A DNA stretch of 64,000 nucleotides from CAWKCE01 sp032127035 (GCA_963848085.1 CAWKCE010000003.1:930001-994000), one strand, 5' to 3'; shown: positions 15,901-23,762, counted from the stretch's first letter. Translations and numbers: made by a program. Notes: generated from the sequence alone by a model not told the origin.

Positions 15901-16113
15901 GAACGCCCAGCCGGACACGTCGATTGCAGAGCCGGACGGGTTGGCGAGCTCGATGAACTCGTCGGTGTCCAGGTCGGTAGCCGGGTTGTAGTGGATCTCG
16001 GAGATCACCACGTCCCCCGGCGCGGCCAGAGCGGGCTGAACCGCAAGGCCACCCGCGGCCAGTGCCAGGGCAGTCGTCACGACTGCCGCCCAGCGAACGG
16101 AATGCACCGACAT
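12964..16113 (-). CDS. secreted CotH-kinase family protein with two lamin-tail domains
   Basis: A 1049-residue exported protein. It has a signal peptide (WAAVVTTALALAAGGLAVQP, cut after ALA), a first lamin-tail domain (VISEIHYNPATD, about 30-145), a spacer domain, a CotH kinase domain (about 300-630, with RHQDSNWKNWWISRDTDG and MWHWDLNRTW), a second lamin-tail domain (IVINEIQYQPAGG), a polyproline linker of 11 prolines and a C-terminal jelly-roll-like domain (FSDTFTGPNGG). CotH is an atypical kinase that phosphorylates spore-coat proteins in Bacillus; in actinobacteria the targets are unknown and probably at the cell surface. The ATG at 16113 with GGGGGAC upstream is preferred over an in-frame TTG at 16125. 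The GC-rich tract at 13573-13620 is simply the Pro-codon linker. Confidence 0.9.
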   Translation of the reverse strand: MSVHSVRWAAVVTTALALAAGGLAVQPALAAPGDVVISEIHYNPATDLDTDEFIELANPSGSAIDVSGWAFTEGITAVIPASTVIASGGYLVLSPDPARFQALYGFAPDGVYTGKLSNGGEQVTLTDGAAVVDQVSYLDATPWPFEPDGSGPSLELRDLAFDNTQPENWGPSTGAGGTPRAVNSIDGTAPPPKAKEVAASPNRPNPNQAVDVTGRLPVGSSASLTYKVMFGGDVSVPFLDDAASPGGAGDGVYGGTIPGQTAGKLIRYRINGTFGGVAFSSPAASDSINYHGVVVQNPAVSTQLPVIEWFMSDAVYNDILANHRYDNFKGEAVLSYDGQVFDNAAMRIRGQSSRDDAKVNWKIELPAGYEVDMRPNMPYPLDEFALQKDVDPRPILAWDTVGDAGARRLGIFSVRSQRNGEFWSVGQAMETMDGSWRDDQDVSDWAIYKGNQGGLTTASSPDALQAKMWAGCPLCEPEEFLEKKERESEDYTDVWQLTQQIDKTPNRAQRDWLMQNVNVPELINYMAINVIMRHQDSNWKNWWISRDTDGTGRWEMWHWDLNRTWINNTSQKGPFLTPDAGNRLLRAMMADQDFSDMYFRRLRTLADQFLAPGGYESQWDALTQKYASDWNLERAKWGGRTLAAETTRFAGFVQDRRTVIASNTGAGKPVPTSQAAAPTIVINEIQYQPAGGTNAEFIELTNPSASTSVDVSGWTIDGLGLTIQPGTVILPKHHVVFVKNDVTFRATHPGPDALVGGEYPGDLSDTGETVSLMQGARVVDTVTYSPTAPWPTAAAGSGPSLELTSTSADNSLAASWTATSTVGGTPGADNTGGGPPPPPPPPPPPGTGFSDTFTGPNGGSWAPEWTVSARQGGTATIQSNEGRLLTPNTSGSYVRGILDGVAPSADLDLVFSYQWNSANRKAYFNVFLRGSGDWRNKFRPRNGYGLQFASDSATVQLRKMVNGSNTTLRRTSGVQQLGNGKQWIRLQTVGSTIRYRVWSDGQPEPSSWTVSLTDSSVGGAGQAFLSLARSSTSVETKSVTIDDLVLSTL

Positions 16114-16329
16114 GATGTCCCCCAACGACGTCCCCGCCCTCGGCGCCGCCGAGGCTATGTTGCGAACCTACGGCGAGTGTCGGCCGGTGTCGCGCCTTGG
16201 TGGCCGAAACACCCAGATTTCGTACGTTCGGGCCCCGTCCGGACGACATCTGGTGAGCAGCCATTGCAGCCAGTGACTGCCTGCGGGTGATGTGCGCAGA
16301 ATGGCTCCGTGGGGCGGTGACCCGGAGGG

Positions 16330-17172
16330 ATGGACGACCGAAGGGACATCACGGACATGACGGTCAGAGATGTCGGGCGCACCCTGGGTGGCTTGCTGCT
16401 GGACCTTGACGGGGTCTTCTTCGTAGGTGATGACGCGGTGCCTGGGGGCGCCGAGACGGTGGAATGGGCGGCGAAGTCCGGCGTTCCCTACCTGTTCGTC
16501 ACCAACACGACGTCGTACCCGAGGGCCAGGCTGGTGGACAAGCTGGCTGGGTTCGGGATCCGTGCGACTCCGGACCAGATCCTGACGCCGGCCGTCGCGG
16601 CACGGGCGCTGCTCGAGGACACGGAGCCCGGCCCGGTGGCCCTGTACGTCCCGGCTCAGACCGCCGAGGAGTTCGCCGGGCTCACCGTCCTCGACCCGGG
16701 AGACCGATCGGACGCCGGCGCGGTGGTCGTGGGCGACCTGGGTGAGGCCTGGGACTTCACGCGGCTCAACGCCGCCTTCCGACAACTGTCGGCCCGCCCG
16801 GCGCCACTGCTGGTCGCGCTCGGCATGACGCGCTTCTGGCAGGGGAGCGATGGACGCAATCTCGACGTCGGCCCGTTTGTGGCGGCGCTGGAGTTCGCCA
16901 CGGGCGTCGCGCCCGTGGTGACGGGGAAGCCCGCCGCTGCGTTCTTCGAGGCGGCGGCGCACCGGCTTGGCGTGCCGGCTGACCAGCTGGCGATGGTCGG
17001 TGACGACATCCGAGGGGATGTCGAGGGCGCGCAACGTGCGGGGATGTCAGGCGTTCTCGTCCGGACCGGGAAGTTCCACCCCTCGGACCTCGATGCCGGA
17101 ATCACTCCCCATGCCACGCTGGGCTCGATCGCGGACCTGTCAGCGTGGTGGGAGGGACGGGCTGACGACTGA
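16330..17172 (+). CDS. HAD-IIA family phosphatase (LHPP-like)
   Basis: A 280-residue HAD hydrolase of subclass IIA. Motif I is LLLDLDGVFFVGD, with the nucleophile Asp; motif II is LFVTNTTSYPR; the Lys of motif III is in VVTGKPAAAFFEAA; motif IV is MVGDDIRGDVEGAQ. This group includes phospholysine/phosphohistidine phosphatase (LHPP) and NagD-like nucleotidases; the substrate is not predictable. The ATG at 16330 follows GGAGGG with almost no spacing. The ATG at 16357, ten codons in, has AAGGGA at better spacing and may be the true start. The gene is convergent with the DyP gene, 17 bases apart. Confidence 0.87.
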   Translation: MDDRRDITDMTVRDVGRTLGGLLLDLDGVFFVGDDAVPGGAETVEWAAKSGVPYLFVTNTTSYPRARLVDKLAGFGIRATPDQILTPAVAARALLEDTEPGPVALYVPAQTAEEFAGLTVLDPGDRSDAGAVVVGDLGEAWDFTRLNAAFRQLSARPAPLLVALGMTRFWQGSDGRNLDVGPFVAALEFATGVAPVVTGKPAAAFFEAAAHRLGVPADQLAMVGDDIRGDVEGAQRAGMSGVLVRTGKFHPSDLDAGITPHATLGSIADLSAWWEGRADD

Positions 17173-17189
17173 GGGGGGCGCACCAGGCC

Positions 17190-18404
17190 TCAGAACAGCT
17201 CGTGGGCCACGAACCCTCCTGGCCGGCATCCGGGGGGGACGAGGAACACCGCGGAGCCGATCGGTGTCGTCCAGTCGTTGAGGAGGTCGAGCTCGTCCAG
17301 GCTGCGCTGGATCGGGAGGTAGTCGGCGGTGATGTCGGCCTGGAATGCGGCGAACAGCAGTCCGGCTTCCACCTTGCCGTCGGGGCCGACGACCTCGTAG
17401 TTGAACCCGCGCCGCAGGATGCGGGTACCGGTCACGCTGGGGTGGGCGCGCCGGACGTGCGCGAACTCCGGGATGACAGGCAGGCCGGTCGGGTCGGTCG
17501 CCTCCAGGTCTGGGTCGTCGTCCACGGAGTGACCGGTGAGCGGCGCGCCGTCGGCGAGCCGACGGCCCACGACGAGCTCGCGGTCCGGACGGTCGAGCCG
17601 GTCCCATCGATCGAGGTCCATCCGGATCCGCCTCAGCACCAGCGTGGTGCCGCCGGCTGCCGGTCCGGTCTCGATCCAGACCGTGCGCTCGAAGTTCGTC
17701 GTTCCGGGCTCGGGGTTCGCTGTGCCGTCGACCTGACCGAGGAGGTTGCGGCGGTCGCCCCCCGAGGCGCTGGGGCGCCGCTGGAACCCGTCTTGGCGCC
17801 ACCGCAGGGTGCCGAAGGTCCGCACGTCCTTGGTCAGCATCCGCGCGGCGTGAGAGACCACCAGCGCGTCGTCCGCGCAGACCTGGAGGAGGAGGTCGCC
17901 GCCGGTCCAGGCGACCTCGAGCCGGTCGATCCGGAAGGGGGGCAGCGGCCGGACGCCTCGGCGCTCGGACGCCGGCAGCCCGATTCGGTCGAGGGCTCCG
18001 GGGCCGAGGCCCAGGGTGACCGTGAGCCGTGCTGGACCTGCCGCCAGCTCCGACTCGGTGTCGGCCAGCGCACCCCGACCTGAGGTCAGCCGCGCCGCGT
18101 CGTCGGTCCACAGCCGAAGCAGCCGCGAAAGCCCCTCCTGGTCCGTGCGACGGTCGAGGTCGAACCCGAGGAACGTGGCGTGGGCCGGCGGCTGCGTCTC
18201 GACTCCTGCTTGGTGGGCGCCAAAGAACGGGACGGCCGTCTGCCCCACCAGGTCGGACTTGGGCGGTGGGCTTTCCTGCGCGGCGGCCGCGCCGGCAACC
18301 GCACCGACGGCCAGCCCTCCCACGCCGGCGAGTCCCACGGCGAGGAAGGATCGCCGGCTGGGATGGTCGTCTCCGGCGGTCCGTTCGGGCTCGTCGCGCA
18401 TCAT
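17190..18404 (-). CDS. Tat-exported DyP-type heme peroxidase (EfeB/DtpA-like)
   Basis: A 404-residue dye-decolourising peroxidase. The Tat signal has R17-R18 in HPSRRSFLAVGLAG and an Ala-rich cleavage region ending near 42. The DyP signature GxxDG appears as LLGQVDGTANPE with distal D226. The proximal heme His is probably H316 in EFAHVRRAHP, and an Arg in RILRRGFNY lines the pocket. It overlaps the upstream copper-chaperone gene by four bases (ATGA). The pair resembles the Streptomyces DtpA/ECuC module, in which a secreted DyP peroxidase works in copper trafficking. The Sco protein of that module is not seen here. EfeB-type iron uptake is less likely because no efeU/efeO genes are nearby. Confidence 0.9.
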   Translation of the reverse strand: MMRDEPERTAGDDHPSRRSFLAVGLAGVGGLAVGAVAGAAAAQESPPPKSDLVGQTAVPFFGAHQAGVETQPPAHATFLGFDLDRRTDQEGLSRLLRLWTDDAARLTSGRGALADTESELAAGPARLTVTLGLGPGALDRIGLPASERRGVRPLPPFRIDRLEVAWTGGDLLLQVCADDALVVSHAARMLTKDVRTFGTLRWRQDGFQRRPSASGGDRRNLLGQVDGTANPEPGTTNFERTVWIETGPAAGGTTLVLRRIRMDLDRWDRLDRPDRELVVGRRLADGAPLTGHSVDDDPDLEATDPTGLPVIPEFAHVRRAHPSVTGTRILRRGFNYEVVGPDGKVEAGLLFAAFQADITADYLPIQRSLDELDLLNDWTTPIGSAVFLVPPGCRPGGFVAHELF

Positions 18405-18904
18405 TCCCCTGACGGCGTGTACTCCTCGTTGCCGCCGGAGAACTGCTTGCCGATCGCGGTCACGTCCACGGTCGATCCGTCGGAGAACTCGACGGTCAGC
18501 GGCACCTGATCGCCAGGCTCGATCGCGGTCGTGAGGTCCATCAGCATGATGTGGTACCCGCCGGGCTCCAGGGTGACGGACCCGCCGGCGGGCACCACGA
18601 TGCCGCCGTCGGCCGGCGCCATCGCCATCGCACCGTCCACCATCGTCGTTTGGTGGATCTCCACGGTCGACGACGCGTCGGTCGTGGCGGCCACCAGGGT
18701 GGCATCGGTCTGACTGTCGTTGGTCAGGACGGCGAACGCGGCGGTCATGCCTTCGTCGGCCGCCTTGACCCAGGCGTCGGACACCGAGATCGCCGATGCC
18801 TGATCCGAGGCGGGTTGCGGCTCCCGGTCGCCACAGCCGCTGACCACGAGCGCGGTGACGACCCCCGCGACAGCGAGGAGGCGAGCGGCCGGGCGGGCGG
18901 TCAT
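18401..18904 (-). CDS. PCu(A)C copper chaperone lipoprotein
   Basis: A 167-residue periplasmic-type copper-binding lipoprotein. The lipobox ends at C24 (ALVVSGCGD). The PCu(A)C fold carries the copper site spread over EIHQTTM (H84, M88), the GAMAMAP methionines (M93/M95) and GYHIMLMDL (H118, M120). Proteins of this family hand Cu(I) to cytochrome oxidase or to copper oxidases in Streptomyces. It is the first gene of a two-gene operon with the DyP peroxidase. A TAGCCT box (18911-18916) ends 6 bases before the ATG, so the message is probably leaderless. Confidence 0.88.
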   Translation of the reverse strand: MTARPAARLLAVAGVVTALVVSGCGDREPQPASDQASAISVSDAWVKAADEGMTAAFAVLTNDSQTDATLVAATTDASSTVEIHQTTMVDGAMAMAPADGGIVVPAGGSVTLEPGGYHIMLMDLTTAIEPGDQVPLTVEFSDGSTVDVTAIGKQFSGGNEEYTPSGE

Positions 18905-18910
18905 GGGACA

Positions 18911-18916
18911 AGGCTA
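18911..18916 (-). promoter_or_regulatory. -10 box of a probable leaderless promoter
   Basis: Read on the minus strand this is TAGCCT (TANNNT type), six bases before the ATG of the copper-chaperone gene at 18904. No ribosome binding site is present in the gap. Confidence 0.45.
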
Positions 18917-18944
18917 GAACAGGTCACCTATACGGTGGGGGGTA

Positions 18945-19631
18945 TCAGCGTGTGGTCTTGGTCACTTCGTCAGGGGGGTCGGCGAACGGGAGCGGGTCCG
19001 GCGACAGGACGCCGGAGTGCGCGGCCCTCGCCGGCATCCGGGCGGTGTGGTGGCGTCGGCAGAGGACCTCGTAGCCGACCACGCCGGGCGTGCCCACCTG
19101 GAGGTCGGTGTTGCCGACGACGACCTGCTCGCCCTCGACCACCATGGCTCCGTCGAGAGTGCGGGCGTTGTGGGTGCCGCGCGCACCGCACCAGCAGAGC
19201 ACCTGCACCTGAAGCACCTCGACCCGGTCGGCCAGCTCCATCAGGCGAGCCGAGCCCGGGAAGAGCCGGGTGCGGAAGTCGGTCGTGATGCCGAAGGCGT
19301 AGACGTCCAGGGCGAGCTCGTCCACGAGTCGAGCCAGCTGCTCCACATGGGCGGTGGAGTAGAACTGGACCTCGTCAGCGATGAGGTAGTCGACGCCAGC
19401 CCCGCCGGAGATGGCATCCACCACGATCCGCCACAGGTCGACGTCGTCGGCGACCTCGACGGCGGGACGCTCCAGGCCCAGCCGGCTGGACAGCACGCCC
19501 TCGCCGGCCCGGTCGCGCGAGGTGAGCACGATGCCGCGTCGACCACGCTGCCGGTGGTTGTGGTCGGTCTGGAGCGCCAGGGTGGACTTGCCGCAGTCCA
19601 TCGTGCCGGTGAAGAAGACGAGTTCAGGCAC
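18945..19631 (-). CDS. tdk: thymidine kinase
   Basis: A 228-residue type II (TK1-like) thymidine kinase of the pyrimidine salvage pathway. The P-loop is GTMDCGKST (9-17), the DEVQF motif (86-90) carries the catalytic base E87, and CWCG plus CRRHH form the structural zinc site above the lasso. The C-terminal tail of about 30 residues is longer than in E. coli Tdk and not conserved. The start is GTG, without a good ribosome binding site. The gene follows a DUF7455 gene by 16 bases, and GACCGA/TCGGTC forms a small hairpin in that gap, so translation may depend on coupling. Confidence 0.93.
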   Translation of the reverse strand: MPELVFFTGTMDCGKSTLALQTDHNHRQRGRRGIVLTSRDRAGEGVLSSRLGLERPAVEVADDVDLWRIVVDAISGGAGVDYLIADEVQFYSTAHVEQLARLVDELALDVYAFGITTDFRTRLFPGSARLMELADRVEVLQVQVLCWCGARGTHNARTLDGAMVVEGEQVVVGNTDLQVGTPGVVGYEVLCRRHHTARMPARAAHSGVLSPDPLPFADPPDEVTKTTR

Positions 19632-19647
19632 GACCGAGAAGGGTCGG

Positions 19648-19872
19648 TCAGCGGGAGTCTGTCGCGCCGGACGTGCTGGCGAGCCGCTCGGACTCGTCGA
19701 TGATCTCGACGGCGACCTTCTTCAAACCGGCGTCGAACTTCTTGGCGTGGTGGGCGCAGAAGAGCAGCTCGCCGCCAGCGAGGAGGCGAACCCGGACGTA
19801 GGCCTGGGCGCCGCACCGGTCACACCGGTCGGCGGCGGTCAGCGGACTGCTCGGGGCGACGATGGTGCTCAC
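19648..19872 (-). CDS. DUF7455 zinc-ribbon-like small protein
   Basis: A 74-residue protein with C17-x2-C20 (DRCDRCGAQA) and C39 followed by H41/H42 (FCAHHAKKF), a compact CxxC...CxHH metal site. Members of this family are widespread in actinobacteria, often near tdk or topoisomerase genes; the function is unknown. It heads a short operon with tdk and is divergent from the topoisomerase B-subunit gene across 328 bases. Confidence 0.85.
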   Translation of the reverse strand: MSTIVAPSSPLTAADRCDRCGAQAYVRVRLLAGGELLFCAHHAKKFDAGLKKVAVEIIDESERLASTSGATDSR

Positions 19873-20200
19873 AGCGCCTCTCTTCCCGACCGTTGGTCTG
19901 CTCAGTTCCTGCCGTCCGACTGTGTGCTTTCCGCTCCTGCCTCAACATCCCATCACACCCTGGCTGTTCCCGCCGACCACAGCCCGCGGGTTCGCCGATG
20001 GCGTACACCTTCGCCCAGAGTGGCATGTGATCTCGATCACGACACGCTGGTTGGGCGCTCCGTCACCCGTCTGTCACCTGGTCGCGCAGCCAGGATCACT
20101 CGACCGGCGCAGCGTGGGCACCGGAGCAGGCGTCGCGGACCCCTGGGGGTCCGGGTGCGCGCGCCGCGCCGGAGTGGTCGGGCCTCCCAGGTAGCCTGCG
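19873..20200. other. 328-base divergent intergenic region
   Basis: No gene is supported here. It should carry promoters for the DUF7455-tdk operon and for the topoisomerase B gene. The only clear element is a CRP-like palindrome at 20027-20040. Reading frames crossing it are out-of-frame shadows. Confidence 0.5.
20027..20040. promoter_or_regulatory. CRP/GlxR-like palindrome
   Basis: GTGATCTCGATCAC is a perfect 14-base palindrome. With its flanks it reads TGTGA-TCTCGA-TCACG, close to the TGTGA-N6-TCACA consensus of cAMP-receptor-family regulators. It lies 161 bases before the topoisomerase B start and 155 bases before the DUF7455 start. Confidence 0.4.
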
Positions 20201-22357
20201 GTGACCCGTCCGTTCGTGCCGGAATCGCCCCCAGGAGCCGTTGCCCGCGTGCCTGCCGCCAAGTCGCCCGCCGCCGCCAAGAAGCCGACCGTGACCCGGT
20301 CCCGGCCCGGCTACACCGCCAAGCACCTGTCGGTCCTGGAGGGCCTGGAGGCCGTCCGCAAGCGCCCCGGAATGTATGTCGGCTCCACCGACGCCCGTGG
20401 GTTGATGCAGTGTGTGTGGGAGATCGTCGACAACGCGGTCGACGAAGCGCTGGCCGGCGTCTGCGACCGGATCGAGGTGCTTCTCCACCCTGACGGCTCG
20501 ATCGAGGTCCGCGACAACGGCCGGGGAATCCCGGTCGACGCCGAGCCCAAGACCGGACTGACCGGCGTTGAGCTCGTCATGACCCGACTCCACGCCGGGG
20601 GCAAGTTCGGAGGAGGGAGCTACACGGCGACCGGTGGGCTGCACGGTGTGGGTGCGTCGGTGGTGAACGCGCTGTCGGCCAGACTCGATGTCGAGGTCGA
20701 TCGGGACGGTACGACCCACAGCATGTCGTTCCAGCGTGGGGTGCCGGGGACGTTCGCCGAGGCCGGTCCGAACTCCTCCTTCACCAAGAAGTCCGGACTG
20801 CGCAGCGGCGGGCGGGTCGCCAAGAAGAAGACCGGTACCAGAATCCGCTTCTGGGCCGACCCGCAGATCTTCCTGGCCGACGCAGAGGTGTCGTCCTCCG
20901 GCTTGTTCGACCGCGCTCGGCAGACATCCTTCCTCGTCCCCGGGCTGGCCATCGTGGTCCGCGACGAGCGAGGTGCCATCGTCGAGGAGGAGACCTTCCG
21001 CCACGACGGGGGGATTGCCGAGTTCGCCGAGTTCTTGGCTCCCGACGACGCGCTGGTACCGGCATTCCGGATCCATGGCGTGGGTCACTTCCACGAGACG
21101 GTTCCGGTCCTGGACGCCCAGGGTCACCTGAACCCTCAGGAGATCGAGCGCGAGCTCACCGTCGACTTGGCCCTGCGGTGGGGAACCGGATACGACGCCG
21201 TCGTGCGCTCGTTCGTGAACATCATCGCGACCGGGAAGGGTGGGACGCACGTCTCTGGCTTCGAGCGCGGACTGGTGCGAGCGCTCAACGAGCAGCTCCG
21301 CGCCGCCAAGCTGCTGAAGTCGAACGACGTCCCCATCGTCAAGGACGACGCGCTGGAGGGGCTCACTGCGGTCGTGACCGTGCGCCTGGCGGAGCCGCAG
21401 TTCGAGGGCCAGACCAAGGAGGTGCTCGGGACGTCGGCGGCCACTCGGATCGTGTCGCACGTCGTCCACCGGGAGCTCACGAAGGCGCTCACCTCCACGA
21501 AGCGTGCCGACCGGGCAAACGCTCGTACCGTCCTCGAGAAGGTCGTCTCGGCGGCGCGCACCCGGGTGGCGGCTCGGCAGCACAAGGAGCTGCAGCGGCG
21601 GAAGAACGCCCTCGAGACCTCGTCGCTGCCGGCCAAGCTTGCCGACTGCCGCTCCGACGACGTCGAACGCAGCGAGCTGTTCATCGTCGAGGGTGACAGC
21701 GCGCTGGGTACCGCCAAGCTGGCGCGCTCGAGCGAGTTCCAGGCGCTGCTGCCGATCCGCGGCAAGATCCTGAACGTGCAGAAGGCCTCCGTGGGTGACA
21801 TGTTGAAGAACGCGGAGTGCGCGGCGATTATCCAGGTTCTCGGAGCCGGCTCCGGACGTACCTTCGACCTAGAGCAGGTCAGGTACGGGAAGGTCATCGT
21901 GATGACTGACGCCGACGTCGACGGTGCCCACATCAGGACCTTGCTGTTGACGCTGTTTCACCGGTACATGCAGCCGATGCTGGCGGACGGGCGGGTGTAC
22001 GCGGCGGTGCCGCCGCTGCATCGGCTGGAGATTGTCCGCGGCGGAGGCAAGAAGAGTGAGTTCGTCTACACCTACTCCGACGCCGAGATGAAGAAGGTCG
22101 TCGCCGATGCCGAGCGCAAAGGCTGGCGGATCAAAGACCCGGTGCAGCGCTACAAGGGCCTGGGCGAGATGGACGCCGACCAGCTCCGCGACACGACGAT
22201 GGACCCCCGGCGTCGCACGCTCCGACGGATGACCCTCGCCGACGCCGAGCAGGCAGCGGGCGTGTTCGAGCTGCTGATGGGCAACGACGTGGCACCGCGG
22301 AAGGACTTCATCGTCCAGGGAGCCGGGGGGCTCGATCGGGCCCGTATCGACGCCTGA
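20201..22357 (+). CDS. type IIA DNA topoisomerase B subunit (ParE/second GyrB type)
   Basis: A 718-residue ATPase subunit of DNA gyrase or topoisomerase IV. The GHKL ATPase domain has CVWEIVDNAVDEALAG, VRDNGRGIPV and GGLHGVGASVVNAL. The TOPRIM domain has FIVEGDSALGTAKLARSSEF (canonical GyrB reads EGDSAGGSAKQGR) and MTDADVDGAHIRTLLL. The EGDSALG and RSSEF variants are typical of the actinobacterial ParE-like paralogue. The basic, Ala/Lys-rich N-terminus (to about residue 37) is poorly conserved, and the GTG start at 20201 is a best guess. Its partner A subunit lies about 5 kb away on the opposite strand. Confidence 0.9.
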   Translation: MTRPFVPESPPGAVARVPAAKSPAAAKKPTVTRSRPGYTAKHLSVLEGLEAVRKRPGMYVGSTDARGLMQCVWEIVDNAVDEALAGVCDRIEVLLHPDGSIEVRDNGRGIPVDAEPKTGLTGVELVMTRLHAGGKFGGGSYTATGGLHGVGASVVNALSARLDVEVDRDGTTHSMSFQRGVPGTFAEAGPNSSFTKKSGLRSGGRVAKKKTGTRIRFWADPQIFLADAEVSSSGLFDRARQTSFLVPGLAIVVRDERGAIVEEETFRHDGGIAEFAEFLAPDDALVPAFRIHGVGHFHETVPVLDAQGHLNPQEIERELTVDLALRWGTGYDAVVRSFVNIIATGKGGTHVSGFERGLVRALNEQLRAAKLLKSNDVPIVKDDALEGLTAVVTVRLAEPQFEGQTKEVLGTSAATRIVSHVVHRELTKALTSTKRADRANARTVLEKVVSAARTRVAARQHKELQRRKNALETSSLPAKLADCRSDDVERSELFIVEGDSALGTAKLARSSEFQALLPIRGKILNVQKASVGDMLKNAECAAIIQVLGAGSGRTFDLEQVRYGKVIVMTDADVDGAHIRTLLLTLFHRYMQPMLADGRVYAAVPPLHRLEIVRGGGKKSEFVYTYSDAEMKKVVADAERKGWRIKDPVQRYKGLGEMDADQLRDTTMDPRRRTLRRMTLADAEQAAGVFELLMGNDVAPRKDFIVQGAGGLDRARIDA

Positions 22358-22375
22358 CCCGCTACGGTCGCTGAC

Positions 22376-22645
22376 ATGTGTTGCATTGTGGCGCTGATGG
22401 CGCTGATCGGCCCCCGCGCGGCCTTCCTGTTCGCCTGGATCTTCACCAACGAGGTCGACCAGTCCATCGACAGCTTCTGGATGAAGCTGCTCGGTCTGGT
22501 GTTCCTGCCGTGGACCGCCCTGTTCTGGGTGATCGCCTGGGCCCCCCTCGGGGGAGTCTCCGGGTTTGGTGTGGTTCTCGTGGCCTTCGGATTCGCTCTC
22601 GACATCGCGTCGTACACATCCGGCGTGTACAGCCGTCGAGGCTGA
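22376..22645 (+). CDS. small two-helix membrane protein
   Basis: An 89-residue hydrophobic protein with transmembrane stretches at about 3-25 and 39-75 (the latter possibly two helices) and a short charged loop (FTNEVDQSIDSFW). I do not recognise a family with a known function. A TACGGT box seven bases before the ATG and no ribosome binding site suggest a leaderless transcript. It follows the topoisomerase B gene by 18 bases and ends 4 bases from the convergent carbonic anhydrase stop. Confidence 0.7.
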   Translation: MCCIVALMALIGPRAAFLFAWIFTNEVDQSIDSFWMKLLGLVFLPWTALFWVIAWAPLGGVSGFGVVLVAFGFALDIASYTSGVYSRRG

Positions 22646-22649
22646 GCGC

Positions 22650-23186
22650 TCAGTCGTACGGGCGGCCTAGCGGCACCGGCACCAGCCGACCGGTGTCGAC
22701 GTCGAACAGGGCTCCACCGACGGTGAGGTCCCGCGGCAGCAGTGGGCAGGCGTGCACCTTCACAAGGTCATGCTTGAGCGCGGCGATCTGGTCGGGGTTG
22801 GTGTGGAAGTCGAGGCTGCGCGTGTCGACGCCGTACTCCGTGCGGATCAGATCGTGGATCGGCCGGTCACTGGCCTCGGCCATCCGGCACCGGGTGTGCG
22901 GCATCACAAGCACTCGGTCAACCCCGAGTAGGTACACCGCGAGCACCAGCGTCCGCACGACGTCGTCGGTGACGCGGGCCCCGGCGTTGCGGAGAATCTT
23001 GGCGTCGCCCGCTTTGATCCCCAAGATCCCGAACGGGTCGACCCGCGAGTCCATGCACGTGACCACTGCGAGCCCACGGCCGGCGCGCGCCGGAAGTCCT
23101 CGGTCTTCGAACGTCGCGACGAACTCCTCGTTCGCTGCCAACAGGTCCTCGAAGGCTCCGGAGTCGATCACGGCTTGGACCGCCAC
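22650..23186 (-). CDS. beta-class carbonic anhydrase
   Basis: A 178-residue zinc enzyme interconverting CO2 and bicarbonate. The ligands are in VVTCMDSRVDP (C44, D46, R48) and MPHTRCRMAE (His and Cys about 50 residues on), the beta-class pattern. It is shorter than plant-type enzymes and resembles the small mycobacterial-type members. Its 5' end overlaps the thioredoxin-like gene by 19 bases, so it is the last gene of the minus-strand operon that begins with the topoisomerase A subunit. Confidence 0.9.
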   Translation of the reverse strand: MAVQAVIDSGAFEDLLAANEEFVATFEDRGLPARAGRGLAVVTCMDSRVDPFGILGIKAGDAKILRNAGARVTDDVVRTLVLAVYLLGVDRVLVMPHTRCRMAEASDRPIHDLIRTEYGVDTRSLDFHTNPDQIAALKHDLVKVHACPLLPRDLTVGGALFDVDTGRLVPVPLGRPYD

Positions 23187-23725
23187 TTGATCCCGCAGCC
23201 CAGGCTCGGTCGGTGCGGTTCGGGGACTTCCTCTCCAGCGAGCACGTGCGAGACCGCCGCCAGAAGAAGCGAGCCGTCGACGGGCTCGTCGTTGCCCGGC
23301 GTGGCAGCGTCGAAGGCCCCGCGGTAGCGCAGCGCTCGATCCGGCCCGTACACGAAGAAGTCAGGCGTGCACGCTGCGCCGAAGGCGCGCGCGATGTCCT
23401 GGTCGGAGTCGACCAGGTAGGGGAACGACCATCCGGCCCGCGCCACCTGGGCGACGAGCCCGGGGACGTCGTCATCCGGGTAGCCGATGACGTCATTGCT
23501 GCAGATCCCGACCAGCGCTCCGCCGGCCTCCTCGACCTGGCGGGCCACCTCGCCGAGCTGTTGCTCGACGTGCTGCACGTACGGACAGTGGTTGCACAGG
23601 AACGCGACGACCAGCACCGGTTGGTCCCTGAGGTCCGACAGATGCACTGGACGACCCTCCAGGTCGGGCAACACGAAGTCGGGCGCCGGCGTGCCGAGCG
23701 GCACGAGTGCCGAGCTGAGAGCCAC
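23168..23725 (-). CDS. thioredoxin-fold AhpC/TSA-like protein
   Basis: A 185-residue thioredoxin-family protein of the PRX-like type. APDFVLPDLEGRPVHLSDL is the AhpC/TSA entry, AFLCNHCPYVQHVEQQLGE carries the CxxC motif, and GICSNDVIGYPDDD is characteristic of the subgroup. It has no signal peptide, so it should be cytosolic. Function is probably thiol-disulfide exchange or peroxide reduction. An AGGAGG site lies six bases before the GTG start. It overlaps the carbonic anhydrase gene by 19 bases. Confidence 0.87.
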   Translation of the reverse strand: MALSSALVPLGTPAPDFVLPDLEGRPVHLSDLRDQPVLVVAFLCNHCPYVQHVEQQLGEVARQVEEAGGALVGICSNDVIGYPDDDVPGLVAQVARAGWSFPYLVDSDQDIARAFGAACTPDFFVYGPDRALRYRGAFDAATPGNDEPVDGSLLLAAVSHVLAGEEVPEPHRPSLGCGIKWRSKP

Positions 23726-23762
23726 GTCTACCTCCTGATTCCTGGTTCCATCCTGCCCAGCG

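Noticed and set aside
17190..18911. Single 573-residue gene spanning the DyP and copper-chaperone region
   Set aside because: Only the last 404 residues look like protein; the first part is an out-of-frame reading of the PCu(A)C gene, and an ATGA overlap marks the true DyP start.
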